This document shows, piece after piece, positions 18,562 to 28,648 of a stretch of DNA of 64,000 bases. Under the pieces are notes generated by a model. That model was not told the DNA's origin. It did no database searches and saw only the letters and a program-made list of their open reading frames with translations. The stretch lies in the NCBI GenBank assembly GCA_016765495.1, contig JAESPV010000008.1:5497-69496 (forward strand). The letters are read 5' to 3'. How positions within the stretch are numbered: the stretch's first letter is position 1; the number at the start of each line of letters is the position of its first letter. Origin of the DNA: Desulfocapsa sp. (GTDB taxonomy: Bacteria; Desulfobacterota; Desulfobulbia; Desulfobulbales; Desulfocapsaceae). A program made the translations under genes and the position numbers.

Positions 18562-21500
18562 ATGAAAACAAAAGAAAAACGGTCTACTCCTCTGTGGCGA
18601 TATATCTGGAGTTCGTATATCCGCAGTGCTTTACTGCCATTGATTCTCATTGAAATAGTGCTCCTTGTCTTCTACCTGACAACCAACAGCTTTGTGGCTA
18701 GGGAGAATATGAAAGCTGTCCATGACCTTGTCCAGGACAAGCTGGGTTTGCTTGTTCAGCAGGAATCCAGACGAGTGGAGCAGGAACTTCATTCGGTTGA
18801 GCAGCTGACGGAGCTCTTTCGTCAGCAGACAGGACGTGCCTATCGCACACCTTTCATCCCGGAAGAAGGAGAGCTTGCACGCTATACCACAACCGCTAAG
18901 GGTACCTGGCTTACTGTTGTTGATAGCGGTGGGAGTGCCGCGTATTACAGCTCGCTTGGCAAAGTAGGTGAAAAGGAAAAACAGAAAGCATTGCAACTTT
19001 CTCAGCTTGACCCGCTTATGATGGATATCCATCAGTCCAATTCCCTGGTGGCACAGATTTATTTGAATACCCATGACTCCCTGAACCGGATTTATCCTTA
19101 TCTGGATCCGCGTACAACCTTTGGGGAAGGTATGAATATTCCTGAATATAATTTCTATTATGATGCAGACAGTACCCATAATCCTGAACGGAAAACGGTC
19201 TGGACAGCAGTGTATAAAGATCCCGCAGGACAGGGATGGATAACATCCTGTATTGCACCTGTTTATGTGGATGATGTCCTTGAGGCAGTGGTAGGGCTTG
19301 ATGTGACAGTGAAAACGATTATTGACCATATATTGGATATATCCATTCCCTGGGGTGGTTCCGTCTTCCTCCTTGATCAGAATGGAAATATTATGGCCAT
19401 GTCCACCGAGGGTGAACAACTCCTTGGTCTTAAGGCGCTGACAGATAAGCATTATGATGAAAAAATTAAACAGGATACGTTTAAACCTGAACGGTACAAT
19501 ATTCATAATCAGAGTGTTTTTGAGAATATTTCCCCGCGACTATTTGCAACAGCACATGGTGTCATCCCGTTCCTGTCTTCGGATGAAGCACAAATATCAG
19601 GATGGGGAACCATTGAACAAACTGGCTGGAAACTCCTTGTCATGGTTCCCGAGAAGAATATTTTAGCAGTCGCTGACAAGTTGGAAGATCGTATTCAAAA
19701 AATAAGCTGGATGTTGATTGTCGGGGTTGCGATTTTCACCCTGCTTTTTCTGCTTTCCCTTTATTATCGCACCAGAAAAACCAGTTTTGCCATAGCTAAA
19801 CACATCGATGGTATGGATGCTTTTCAGGTCTTATTTCAGAAATCATCCGATGGAATTCTACTGATAGAAGGGGCACAAATTGTTGACTGTAATGAGGCGG
19901 TAGTCTCAATGCTCAAGTATTCAAGTAAAGATGAAGTATTACAGGCATACCCGTCTGATATTTCACCAGAATTGCAACCGGATGGTCAAAGTTCTTATGT
20001 AAAAGCTGAAGAGCTGCTGAAGCTCTGTCTGGAAAACGGCTCCAACCGTTTTGAATGGATGCATCAAAAAGCCGATGGTGATAATTTCTGGGTTGAAGTT
20101 GTATTAACCCGCCTGGAGATGAAAGGGAAAACAGTCATTCATGCAGCCTGGCGGGATACCAGTGAGAAAAAGAAATATGAAAAACAGTTGGAGGGAAAAA
20201 ATATTGAACTAGCCGTGATGTTGACGAAGGTACGTATCTCTCAGCAGGAGTCAGAGCATGCAATGCAGGCACGCAGTACTTTTCTTGCCAATATGAGCCA
20301 CGAGATCAGGACACCGATGAATGCCATCATGGGGATGACCTCTCTCGCTCTTGACACGAAGCTTGATCTCGAACAGCAGAAATATTTGCATATTGTAAAT
20401 GATTCGGCAAGCAGCCTCCTGGGACTGCTCAATGACATTCTGGACTTTTCAAAGATAGATGCAGGTCAGCTGGCGCTGGAGGAGAGTACTTTTGATTTGC
20501 GTGAGGTTGTGGAAAATGCAGCCCAGACCATGGCCCTCAAGGCCCATGAAAAGGGCATTGAAATTTTTTGTCACGTTGAGGATGAGATTGATACCGGCTT
20601 TGTTGGTGATCAGATGCGCCTGCGTCAGATCCTTTTAAATCTTATTGGCAATGCTGTGAAGTTTACAGTTGTTGGCGAAGTGGTGATTCGTGCTGGTATT
20701 ACCGGGGGAAAAATGAATGCACAGCATGGGCAAACGTTCCTCTATTTCAGTGTCAGTGATACCGGTCCTGGAATTGTGAAAGAAAAACAGAAAGAAATTT
20801 TTACTATCTTTAGTCAGTCAGACAGTTCTGTGAGCAGGCTGCACGGTGGTACTGGTCTTGGGCTTACCATATCTAAGCGGCTTGTTGAGCTTATGGGTGG
20901 TGAAATAGGGGTTGAAAGTGAGATCGGCTCAGGAGCAGTTTTCCACTTTACGGTATGTTGTAAACAGGCTGAATTGAAAAAACAGAAACTGCAATTTCCT
21001 CTGGAGCCAGCGGAAAACAAGGTACTGATCGTTGATGATAAGGAGACCAACCGGTATATTGTTAAAGAGATGCTGCGGTCATGGAATTTTCCTGTCTCCG
21101 AAGCTGCTTCTGGTGAGGAAGGATTGCGTGAGATATTACGGGCGCACAAATACGGAACCCCATATAGTCTTCTGATTCTTGACCAGAAAATGCACTCCAT
21201 GACAGGGATTGAACTTGTAGACAAGTTGACTGCTGAGCTTGATTCTGCTCTTGCACCTTTCTTGTTACTGTCCTCTTCCGCAGACCATGACGTCGCTAAA
21301 CGGTGCCACGAAATAGAAGCGTGTACACTTTTGTTAAAACCTGTCCTCCGTTTGGAGCTGTTTACGGCCATCTCTTCTTTGTTCGCAGCCCTTGTTCCTT
21401 CCGGCGTACCGGAAGGAACAGGACTGGAAATAATCCCGGGTAAACAATCCGGGAAGAATCTGGAAATATTACTGGCAGAGGATAACGAAGCAAACCGGGA

Positions 21501-21879
21501 ACTGGCTACAATCCTCCTGGAACGTGGCGGCGATAAGGTTACGGCCGCTGCGAATGGTGTTGAGGCATTAGAACTCTTGAGTAAATTGCATTTTGATATT
21601 ATATTTATGGATGTGCAGATGCCCGAAATGGATGGTTTGACCACCACCCGTTTTATTCGCAAATGCGAGAATGGGAGAGCGCCGCTGCACCCTGAATATG
21701 GGGCGTTACTGTCAGTCCTTGCAACGCGTCTACAAGGACAACATATTCCCATTATAACTATTACGGCCCATGCCATGGTTGGTGATCGTCAGGAATGTTT
21801 TAATGCCGGAGCAGATGATTATCTTACGAAACCATTTCTGCCGAATGCCATTGAGGCTGTGTTGCTAAAATATAAATAA
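18562..21879 (+). CDS. Hybrid sensor histidine kinase: dCache-PAS-HK-REC-REC
   Basis: Second tandem kinase, 1105 residues, 70 bp after the first. Membrane segments at ~20-39 and ~377-397 enclose a periplasmic double-Cache-like sensor of about 330 residues; a HAMP domain is not obvious. A PAS domain (~412-535) leads to the kinase core with H580 (NMSHEIRTP) and an ATPase domain with GTGLGLTI. The two receivers have intact acceptors, D874 ([12 protein letters not shown]) and D1017 ([11 protein letters not shown]). No Hpt domain is present, so phosphotransfer must use an Hpt elsewhere, possibly in one of its neighbours. Confidence 0.94.
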   Translation: MKTKEKRSTPLWRYIWSSYIRSALLPLILIEIVLLVFYLTTNSFVARENMKAVHDLVQDKLGLLVQQESRRVEQELHSVEQLTELFRQQTGRAYRTPFIPEEGELARYTTTAKGTWLTVVDSGGSAAYYSSLGKVGEKEKQKALQLSQLDPLMMDIHQSNSLVAQIYLNTHDSLNRIYPYLDPRTTFGEGMNIPEYNFYYDADSTHNPERKTVWTAVYKDPAGQGWITSCIAPVYVDDVLEAVVGLDVTVKTIIDHILDISIPWGGSVFLLDQNGNIMAMSTEGEQLLGLKALTDKHYDEKIKQDTFKPERYNIHNQSVFENISPRLFATAHGVIPFLSSDEAQISGWGTIEQTGWKLLVMVPEKNILAVADKLEDRIQKISWMLIVGVAIFTLLFLLSLYYRTRKTSFAIAKHIDGMDAFQVLFQKSSDGILLIEGAQIVDCNEAVVSMLKYSSKDEVLQAYPSDISPELQPDGQSSYVKAEELLKLCLENGSNRFEWMHQKADGDNFWVEVVLTRLEMKGKTVIHAAWRDTSEKKKYEKQLEGKNIELAVMLTKVRISQQESEHAMQARSTFLANMSHEIRTPMNAIMGMTSLALDTKLDLEQQKYLHIVNDSASSLLGLLNDILDFSKIDAGQLALEESTFDLREVVENAAQTMALKAHEKGIEIFCHVEDEIDTGFVGDQMRLRQILLNLIGNAVKFTVVGEVVIRAGITGGKMNAQHGQTFLYFSVSDTGPGIVKEKQKEIFTIFSQSDSSVSRLHGGTGLGLTISKRLVELMGGEIGVESEIGSGAVFHFTVCCKQAELKKQKLQFPLEPAENKVLIVDDKETNRYIVKEMLRSWNFPVSEAASGEEGLREILRAHKYGTPYSLLILDQKMHSMTGIELVDKLTAELDSALAPFLLLSSSADHDVAKRCHEIEACTLLLKPVLRLELFTAISSLFAALVPSGVPEGTGLEIIPGKQSGKNLEILLAEDNEANRELATILLERGGDKVTAAANGVEALELLSKLHFDIIFMDVQMPEMDGLTTTRFIRKCENGRAPLHPEYGALLSVLATRLQGQHIPIITITAHAMVGDRQECFNAGADDYLTKPFLPNAIEAVLLKYK

Positions 21880-21919
21880 TGGAGAAAGGTAAGCAGCATT
21901 TTGCTACTGGAGAGAATGT

Positions 21920-24900
21920 ATGTTGAAACGATTTCAGTCATTCAGCCTGTATGCTAAATTTTTGATTGTGAATGGTACTATATTGTCAGTTGTCACTATT
22001 ATTTTTGTTTGTATCAGTGTGTGCCAACAAGCGCAAAAAAAAGAGCAGAATTTAATAGATAACGTACAGGAAATCTGTCAATTAAAGGCCGACAGTATTG
22101 CTTCCCACCTGTGGGAGAAGAAACATGAAAATGTTCAGCGTGTTCTGACAGATCTAACTCATAGACAGGGTTTTATCTCCGCCGTTGTTGAAGATACGCA
22201 AGGGCAGACTGTGGCCACCGTGTCCAGGCCTTTTTCCCAGGGAGGGCAGTTTGTTAAACAACAAGTGTGGCCGGTCGAAATGAAACTGGATGGGGAGATT
22301 GAGCCTCTTGGTCAGTTAACCTTGAAGTTTTCCACTTTTCAATTGCAGAGAGATCGGCAGGAAGCTTTGATGTCGGCACTATTGGTCTGGATTCCACAAC
22401 TTATTGCCATACTCCTTGTCAGTGCCTGGGGGATCAAAGCCATAATCCGTCCCATTGAGAAGATTACCCGCTCCGTGTTGTCGCTGGCTGAAGGGGATCT
22501 GTCGGTGGAAATTCCGGAGGTGCAGCGCAGCGATCAATTGGGAGAAGTGGCTCGTGCTGTTGCAGGTTTCAAGGAGAATTTGCTGGAAAAACAGCGAATG
22601 GAAGATGATTATCAGCTTCAAAATTCCATTCTCTCTGCGCAGCAGGAGTCCTCCTTTGACGGAATGCTATTTGTGGATAGCAAAAAGAAAATTGTTTCCT
22701 CTAATAAGCGCTTCATTGAAATGTGGGGGATACCTTCTGATGTTCTTGCCTTGCAGTCCCATGCGAAAACATTGCAGTTTGTCTTGAGTAAGGTAAAAGA
22801 TCAGGATCATTTTATAAAAAAAGTGCAATACCTGTATCAGAGTACAGAGGAAGAAAGTCTGGATGAAATCGAGCTTGTGGATGGGCGAGTTTTTGAGCGA
22901 TATTCTGCCCCTGTTATAGGAAAGCAAGGAAATTATTATGGTCGGATCTGGTACTTTCGGAATATTTCGGAGCAGAGGCAAATAGAGAGGATTCTGGACG
23001 AAGCCAGAAGACAGGCTGAAGCTGCTAATCAGGCAAAATCGACTTTCCTTGCCAATATGAGTCATGAAATACGTACACCCATGAATACGATTATAGGGAT
23101 GACGGATCTGGCACTTCAGGCCGGTGTATCTCATGCTGTGAAAAAACACCTTTCCATTGTTAAGAGCTCTTCCCATATTCTTCTTGGGGTGATCAATGAT
23201 ATTCTGGATTTTTCAAGAATTGAATCGGGTAAGTTGAACATCGAAACACGACCATTCAGCCTTCATACTATTCTCGCAAATACTTGGGATATTTTCAATA
23301 AACAAGCCGTGGATAAAGGGATAGAACTTCATCTTAAAATAGAAGATGTATTGATGGATAACCTGGTAGGTGACCCGCTTCGTCTGGAGCAGGTTCTGGT
23401 AAATCTGCTGGCCAATGCTGTTAAATTTACTCACAGGGGAAAGGTGGTATTGAGGGTTGCGAGTGAAGCTATTTCGGACAAACAGGTACAGATTGTTTTT
23501 TCTGTGTGTGACAGTGGGATCGGCATCAGCACTGAAAAAGCAAAACAAATATTTAAGCCATTTACCCAGGCCGACAACACAACCAGCAGGTATTTCGGAG
23601 GTACCGGACTTGGCTTGACCATCTGTAGACAACTTGTGGAGTTAATGGGAGGAGAGATTTCTCTGTCCAGTATTCCTGGAGAAGGTTCCACATTTTCATT
23701 CTCGGTTCCCTGTGAAATACAGACCTGTGAAGCGCAAAACCTTGTGCAGGAATATATTGGTAGGCGGATTCTTATTGTCAATGATGAATCCGTCACTTTG
23801 TCAATGATGAAAAAATCACTTAACGAGGCTGGATTTGATGTTGAAACATGGTCTCAACCAAATGGAATTTCAGAAAAATTGCGCGCAAATAACAGCCGGG
23901 GAATTCCCTTTGATCTGATTGTCATTGCTAACATGATAAGGGAGGAAGGTGATATTTCCGACTTGAAGATGCTCGGCAATGAGCCCTTACTTGCAGCTAC
24001 TCCTGTAGTTATACTGACAGACTTCTTCAGCAATGACCTCTTAAGAAAAGTGGTAATGGGAGAAGGTAGGCATAGTATCCTTTTTAAACCTGTGGGAACG
24101 GATCTTCTTTTGCAAACGATCAGAACTTTATTACAACTTGATGCTGGTGACGTGAATGCTCCAGTAACGTCAGGATGTGACAAGTACACGGAATTGCAGG
24201 GGGTGACCGTACTTCTTGCAGAAGATAACAGCTTCAATCAGATACTGGCCAGGGACGTGTTGGCCAGTGTTGGGGTAACTGTGCGAATTGCAAATAACGG
24301 ACGGGAGGCTGTTGATATGCTGGATAAAGACATTGACGCCATTCTGATGGATATCCAGATGCCGGAGATGGATGGATTTGAAGCAACGGCAATAATCCGC
24401 AGTCAGCACGAGTTTGCTGCTGTTCCGATAATAGCAATGACTGCCCATGCGATGAGTGGGTATAAGAAAAAGTGTATTCAGGCTGGAATGGATGATTATG
24501 TATCAAAGCCTTTTCTGCCCCAAAATGTGTTTACTGTGCTTGCAAGAAATATCACATCTTCATTTAAAGCGGAACGGCGTGAGCTTCAAGAGCAGAATCA
24601 ACATTCAGTAGACTCTCTAAACCTTGACATGGATGCTGTTCGTCACAACCTTCAGAAACGCTATAAAATTAGTGGAGAACAGCTTGAAAAAATGCTGCAG
24701 TCCTCCCAGAGGACACTGGCAACGGATCTTGCCAGTGCTGAAGAGAATTTGACCCACGGAGATCTGAATGCTTTAAGCAAATCGGCTCATAGTATAAAAG
24801 GCTTGCTCCTGAATTTAGGTTGCAGCCATTTGGCCACATTGGCGGAAAGGCTTGAAAGGCAACAAATCAGGGAAGGTGATGAAAAAGAATCTGCTTTGCA

Positions 24901-24955
24901 ACAGCAGCTATCAGTATTAAAAAACAGACTTTCTGTATTCCTTGGTTTATCCTAG
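21920..24955 (+). CDS. Hybrid sensor histidine kinase: HAMP-PAS-HK-pseudoREC-REC-Hpt
   Basis: Third tandem kinase, 1011 residues, 40 bp after the second. It has a short periplasmic sensor (about 35-150) between two membrane segments, then HAMP (~172-222), a PAS-like domain (~235-355), kinase core with H382 (NMSHEIRTP) and an ATPase domain with GTGLGLTI. The first receiver (~614-735) is degenerate: the acceptor Asp is missing (DLIVIANMI) and the acidic pair is ND, while the Thr and Lys switch residues remain. The second receiver is intact, D811 ([11 protein letters not shown]). A C-terminal Hpt domain has H957 (SAHSIKG). The ATG has GGAGA upstream. Confidence 0.94.
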   Translation: MLKRFQSFSLYAKFLIVNGTILSVVTIIFVCISVCQQAQKKEQNLIDNVQEICQLKADSIASHLWEKKHENVQRVLTDLTHRQGFISAVVEDTQGQTVATVSRPFSQGGQFVKQQVWPVEMKLDGEIEPLGQLTLKFSTFQLQRDRQEALMSALLVWIPQLIAILLVSAWGIKAIIRPIEKITRSVLSLAEGDLSVEIPEVQRSDQLGEVARAVAGFKENLLEKQRMEDDYQLQNSILSAQQESSFDGMLFVDSKKKIVSSNKRFIEMWGIPSDVLALQSHAKTLQFVLSKVKDQDHFIKKVQYLYQSTEEESLDEIELVDGRVFERYSAPVIGKQGNYYGRIWYFRNISEQRQIERILDEARRQAEAANQAKSTFLANMSHEIRTPMNTIIGMTDLALQAGVSHAVKKHLSIVKSSSHILLGVINDILDFSRIESGKLNIETRPFSLHTILANTWDIFNKQAVDKGIELHLKIEDVLMDNLVGDPLRLEQVLVNLLANAVKFTHRGKVVLRVASEAISDKQVQIVFSVCDSGIGISTEKAKQIFKPFTQADNTTSRYFGGTGLGLTICRQLVELMGGEISLSSIPGEGSTFSFSVPCEIQTCEAQNLVQEYIGRRILIVNDESVTLSMMKKSLNEAGFDVETWSQPNGISEKLRANNSRGIPFDLIVIANMIREEGDISDLKMLGNEPLLAATPVVILTDFFSNDLLRKVVMGEGRHSILFKPVGTDLLLQTIRTLLQLDAGDVNAPVTSGCDKYTELQGVTVLLAEDNSFNQILARDVLASVGVTVRIANNGREAVDMLDKDIDAILMDIQMPEMDGFEATAIIRSQHEFAAVPIIAMTAHAMSGYKKKCIQAGMDDYVSKPFLPQNVFTVLARNITSSFKAERRELQEQNQHSVDSLNLDMDAVRHNLQKRYKISGEQLEKMLQSSQRTLATDLASAEENLTHGDLNALSKSAHSIKGLLLNLGCSHLATLAERLERQQIREGDEKESALQQQLSVLKNRLSVFLGLS

Positions 24956-25130
24956 GCACTAGGAACATTTGAGTACCATACAGAAGCCTTTTTTTTGGGA
25001 TGGATTACGTTTTTCCAAATTCCTAACTGATAAATCAGACAGGAGCTTGTCCAACTTTTGTTTATCATGTTGCAATGGCAGTAATCCGATCCTGCTTGAA
25101 GGATAAGGATATTCTTAAAAGACAATATGT

Positions 25131-25871
25131 GTGAATGCGATGCACGAAATAGAAGCTAACAGAAGTAACGAAAATGTACGTAAAGTTGGGTGTTTGCATG
25201 TTCTGGGGATTGTTCTGGTGACTGTCGTTGTGACTGCAGGCATTACGCTTTGGGTTGCGAAAACCTATATTTTCCCTTCACAGTTTGAGCCTGTTGTTTT
25301 GAGTGTTCAGGAAGAACAACAATTATCCGCCAAGCTTGAGAGTTTTGGATTTTCACAGGAAGCAGAATCTCCCAAAAAAGTTGCTGGAGGAAAAGCAGCA
25401 AGTCATGAGGCAGGGGATGATGTAAAAGAAGATCTTAACTCGACTCTTAAACCTCAATCCTATACGGAACAGGGCGTCAGCAGGGACATTTTGTTCACAG
25501 AACGTGAACTGAATGCGATGATAGCAAAAAATACCGATTTGGCAACAAAGGTGGCCGTTGATCTGGCCGATGATCTTGTCAGTGCCAGGCTCCGAATACC
25601 CATGGACCAGGATTTCCCCATGTTTGGTGGTAAGACTCTGCGGGCAGCTGCCGGTTTAGAGCTTGCTTACCGGAATGGACAGCCAGTGGTGATCCTAAAG
25701 GGGGTTAAGCTCATGGGGGTCCCCATCCCAAATGCCTGGCTTGGAGGATTGAAAAATATTGATCTTGTCCGGGAATTTGGTGGAGACGAAGGTTTTTGGC
25801 AGCTGTTTGCAGATGGTGTGGAGTCCATTGAAACTCAGGACGGGCAATTAAAGATTACGCTCAAGGAATGA
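25131..25871 (+). CDS. Membrane-anchored protein of unknown function
   Basis: A 246-residue protein I do not recognise. A short cytoplasmic N-terminus is followed by one strong membrane segment (~23-45), a low-complexity, Lys/Glu/Ala-rich linker (~65-115) and a C-terminal domain of about 120 residues outside the membrane (FTERELNAMIAKN, FGGKTLRAAAGLEL, GVPIPNAWLGGLKNIDL). This pattern, an anchored domain with an 'ELNA' helix followed by beta strands, loosely recalls YpmS/DUF2140-type proteins; that is a weak resemblance. Start may be GTG 25131 or ATG 25140; neither has a strong Shine-Dalgarno. It sits 175 bp after the third hybrid kinase and is convergent with the PilZ gene. Confidence 0.65.
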   Translation: MNAMHEIEANRSNENVRKVGCLHVLGIVLVTVVVTAGITLWVAKTYIFPSQFEPVVLSVQEEQQLSAKLESFGFSQEAESPKKVAGGKAASHEAGDDVKEDLNSTLKPQSYTEQGVSRDILFTERELNAMIAKNTDLATKVAVDLADDLVSARLRIPMDQDFPMFGGKTLRAAAGLELAYRNGQPVVILKGVKLMGVPIPNAWLGGLKNIDLVREFGGDEGFWQLFADGVESIETQDGQLKITLKE

Positions 25872-25926
25872 TGTGCAAGAGACATTTCTTAAATTGTTTG
25901 ATAAGACCCAACATTCACATGGTTTT

Positions 25927-26277
25927 TTATTTTAGCAACTGCTTCAGACAGTCTTCAAAATTACGATCTTTAAGCCCGGAGAATTCAAAAAATTCCAGTC
26001 CCATACCCTTTGGTTTACGAAAACGTTGTGTCCATCGAACAATGGCCTGAGCCTGGATGGCTACTTCTTCTCCTTCCTGATCAATAAACTGAAACCTGAG
26101 TGAAACAACACTTCCCTTCGGCATCAGGTGTTCAGTGGCAAGAAACATTCCACTGAGTCCACAATCTTCGGCTACTCCATGGAAATATTCTTCTGTTTCT
26201 TTATCTACTTGCTGCTTGTTGAATCCCACACGAACATTACTTGCAACACGTTTGAATTTGCGTTTTTCCTCAAACAT
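25927..26277 (-). CDS. PilZ-domain protein (c-di-GMP receptor type)
   Basis: A 116-residue stand-alone PilZ protein. The N-terminal RKFKRV supplies the RxxxR motif, and DCGLSGMFL matches the D/NxSxxG motif that together clamp c-di-GMP. The rest has the expected beta-barrel pattern and a WTQRF strand. It should act as a cytoplasmic effector through protein contacts. The ATG has CAGGAG upstream. It follows the AsmA gene by 21 bp on the same strand and probably shares its transcript. Two HD-GYP regulators elsewhere in the window make c-di-GMP control plausible. Confidence 0.9.
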   Translation of the reverse strand: MFEEKRKFKRVASNVRVGFNKQQVDKETEEYFHGVAEDCGLSGMFLATEHLMPKGSVVSLRFQFIDQEGEEVAIQAQAIVRWTQRFRKPKGMGLEFFEFSGLKDRNFEDCLKQLLK

Positions 26278-26298
26278 TGTTTCTCCTGGCAGTTTTAT

Positions 26299-28473
26299 TT
26301 AATTTCCAAAGAGTCCCTTCAGGCCTTCATTGATTAGTGAGTTTACATCGTTATCCGATTTCGATTTTTCCTTGCCATCCTTGCTCTTGTTAAATTGTTT
26401 GTCTAGAGCATCAAATAAAACCTCTTTTGCCTTAGCTTTGACCAATTCTTCAATGGCGGCGGATTGTTGGAGTTCGTTGAAGTTCCCTTTGACTCGATAG
26501 GAAATAGGGGTGTTTCCAAGATCAACAAGTCCTGTGTCCTTTTTTCGTTCGATACGATCGGTCAGATTGATGGTCAGCAGGTAGTCAATGTGTTCCTGCA
26601 CCAGATCCACTGTTCCTTTGCCTGTAACCTTCATCAAATCGGATGCGGCGAGCAAATCATTGTTTATAAAAACTCCGTTTGTTAATTTACCACTGGCTGT
26701 TAATGTCGCAAAACCGGTTGGCTGCGATGCCGCATTGTCTGTAAGAGATTCCTTGTCTAGTAGTGATTTTGCCAGGCGGATGGTTTGGAGAATTTGTAAT
26801 TTAGCAATTTTTCCGTCGGCAAGAGAGAGCTTCACCGTACCATTTGCGTTTTTAGTCAGTTCAGCTTTGTCAATTCCTTTGGTGATAAAGTCTGCATGAA
26901 TATCTGCCTTGCCGCTAAGCTCTTCTTTTCCGACCATATCGATAAACATTGGGCCAAGTTGCACACCCTGCAAACTTTTCTTCAGTTGCATTTGTGGAAT
27001 ATCCGAGCGGGCATCAACCTGTCCTGTCACAGTAAGACTTCCTTCATATAATTTTGCTGCCAAAGCTTGCAGTTGAATAAGGCCATCCTTTCCATCTGCT
27101 TTTAAGGTTACTTCTGTGAGGGTAAGTTTAGCAGCTTTAAGGGTATCTATTTTGATGTCAGCATTAAAAGTAAGACCTCTTAACAGCAGCACAGGGATGA
27201 TTGTTTGCTGTTTTTCAGTTGTTTTCTGTGGTGTCTCTTTCTTTATGAGGGGGGCTGTTTTGTCTTTTTGCATCGCATATCGGTCAAGGTCGAGCTGGTT
27301 GATATGAAGATTCAACGCATAAGCTGGCTCTTGAAGGTTCTTCACAGATGCATTGGCTTGAACCGTTGTGTCATCAAGTTGCAGTTGGAGTTCTTTTATT
27401 TCGAGCTGGTCACTGGTCAGGCTGAAGCCAAGGGTTGCAGAGAGGCGATCCAGTACATTTTGATCTGTGAATTGCGGCAGAGGAATTCCCAGTTGGCTAA
27501 GATGTTTTTTGGGAGAGTATTCGGCGATCGTAACTGTTCCCTCAATGGCAGGTGTTTTGAAACCGGTGAGAGAGAGTGTGGCCTCGGCTGTCAGCTCATT
27601 CTGCTTAATAATAATTTTTTGGAACGTTACTGTTTCATCGGGAAGACTGATTTCAGCATCGGCCATAAGACTGATGGCAAGCCTGGATGTTGGCAGCATT
27701 GCTCCCTGAAAGAGACCGTCCAGCTTAAAACCATTTACACTGAAGTATTGTTTGGAGAGATCCAAGGTTAATTCAAACCCGGTTTTAATACTTGCTGTGA
27801 CAGGTTTTTTGTTGTCATCCAGACTGAAATTAAAGTTAGCTGCAACAGGGAAGGGAGCGTTCTCCTGAATATGGCCGATAGTAAGATTGAAGTTGTTTAG
27901 GGCGATGGTCTTTTTTGCCTGTTTGTCGTCGTATTGGACGTTTATATCTTTTATTTCTATGCCCCCGATATCAATCGTCGGCAAAGCTTTTTTTGTAGAT
28001 TGCTTCGGTTGATCCTGCTCTGGTTTCCGGGTTGTTTCAGTATCACCCTTAGCTGTTGTTCTCCCGGCAAGATCTTCCCAATTTGTTTTTCCTTCTCTAT
28101 TACGGATAAGGTTGAGCTGTACTCCACTGAGAACAATCTTGTTTATCTGCAACTGGTTTTTTGTCAGCAGAGGCCAGATGGCGAGTTTGATTTCGGCAAG
28201 CGTGCTCGATGCAAAAGAAGTATCCGGAAAATCTTTGCCTGAAGCAAGCTGAATCTCACCAAGTGAAAAAGCGACATCCAGCTTTGGTGAAATCTGCAGC
28301 TTGATGTCGCCTGGAATGGAAAGAACGCGCCCGGTCTGCTCATAGACTATTGTATTAATCTGTTCTTTATAATCGTTTGGATCAATAATAAAGGGAAGGA
28401 TGAGAAGAATGACGCCAAACAGGACTCCAGTACCGGCGATGATGATCAACAGCCATTTTATTGCTTTGTTCAT
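26299..28473 (-). CDS. AsmA-family protein
   Basis: A 724-residue envelope protein anchored by one N-terminal membrane segment (MNKAIKWLLIIIAGTGVLFG) with a long periplasmic region. The N-terminal AsmA domain (NDYKEQINTIVYEQTGRVLS) and the C-terminal region (MKVTGKGTVDL, then DYLLTINL) are typical. Members of this family belong to the wider group of long, groove-shaped lipid-transfer-like proteins and affect outer-membrane composition. A poly-Lys/Thr linker is near residues 140-170. The ATG at 28473 has GGAG six bases before it; an upstream ATG would add four residues. A conserved-looking sequence motif lies about 34 bp upstream (28507-28523). Confidence 0.9.
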   Translation of the reverse strand: MNKAIKWLLIIIAGTGVLFGVILLILPFIIDPNDYKEQINTIVYEQTGRVLSIPGDIKLQISPKLDVAFSLGEIQLASGKDFPDTSFASSTLAEIKLAIWPLLTKNQLQINKIVLSGVQLNLIRNREGKTNWEDLAGRTTAKGDTETTRKPEQDQPKQSTKKALPTIDIGGIEIKDINVQYDDKQAKKTIALNNFNLTIGHIQENAPFPVAANFNFSLDDNKKPVTASIKTGFELTLDLSKQYFSVNGFKLDGLFQGAMLPTSRLAISLMADAEISLPDETVTFQKIIIKQNELTAEATLSLTGFKTPAIEGTVTIAEYSPKKHLSQLGIPLPQFTDQNVLDRLSATLGFSLTSDQLEIKELQLQLDDTTVQANASVKNLQEPAYALNLHINQLDLDRYAMQKDKTAPLIKKETPQKTTEKQQTIIPVLLLRGLTFNADIKIDTLKAAKLTLTEVTLKADGKDGLIQLQALAAKLYEGSLTVTGQVDARSDIPQMQLKKSLQGVQLGPMFIDMVGKEELSGKADIHADFITKGIDKAELTKNANGTVKLSLADGKIAKLQILQTIRLAKSLLDKESLTDNAASQPTGFATLTASGKLTNGVFINNDLLAASDLMKVTGKGTVDLVQEHIDYLLTINLTDRIERKKDTGLVDLGNTPISYRVKGNFNELQQSAAIEELVKAKAKEVLFDALDKQFNKSKDGKEKSKSDNDVNSLINEGLKGLFGN

Positions 28474-28506
28474 TGGGGACTCCATCGGGGAAGGGAATAA
28501 TCATAA

Positions 28507-28526
28507 TGTAACTGCTTACAGGGCGC
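28507..28526. repeat. Copy 1 of a motif shared with 48853-48872
   Basis: TGTAACTGCTTACAGGG (17 bases) followed by one differing base and GCC. It is identical to the sequence at 48853-48869. Both copies sit upstream of minus-strand genes in the same orientation, about 34 and 45 bases before the start codons. TGTAA-CTGC-TTACA is itself a small hairpin. Confidence 0.55.
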
Positions 28527-28648
28527 CGGATCTTTTCACCGCCTGATTGGTTTGTGGCTCCTAATAACAAATATAGCATAGGAGCAATTGGGTGTGGAAG
28601 TCAAGCTTGCTGTTGAGTTTTCGTTTCGAAGTTATTTCTGTTTTGACT

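Noticed and set aside
20814-21776. 320-codon frame antisense to the second hybrid kinase
   Set aside because: Ser/Arg-rich shadow translation without family resemblance.
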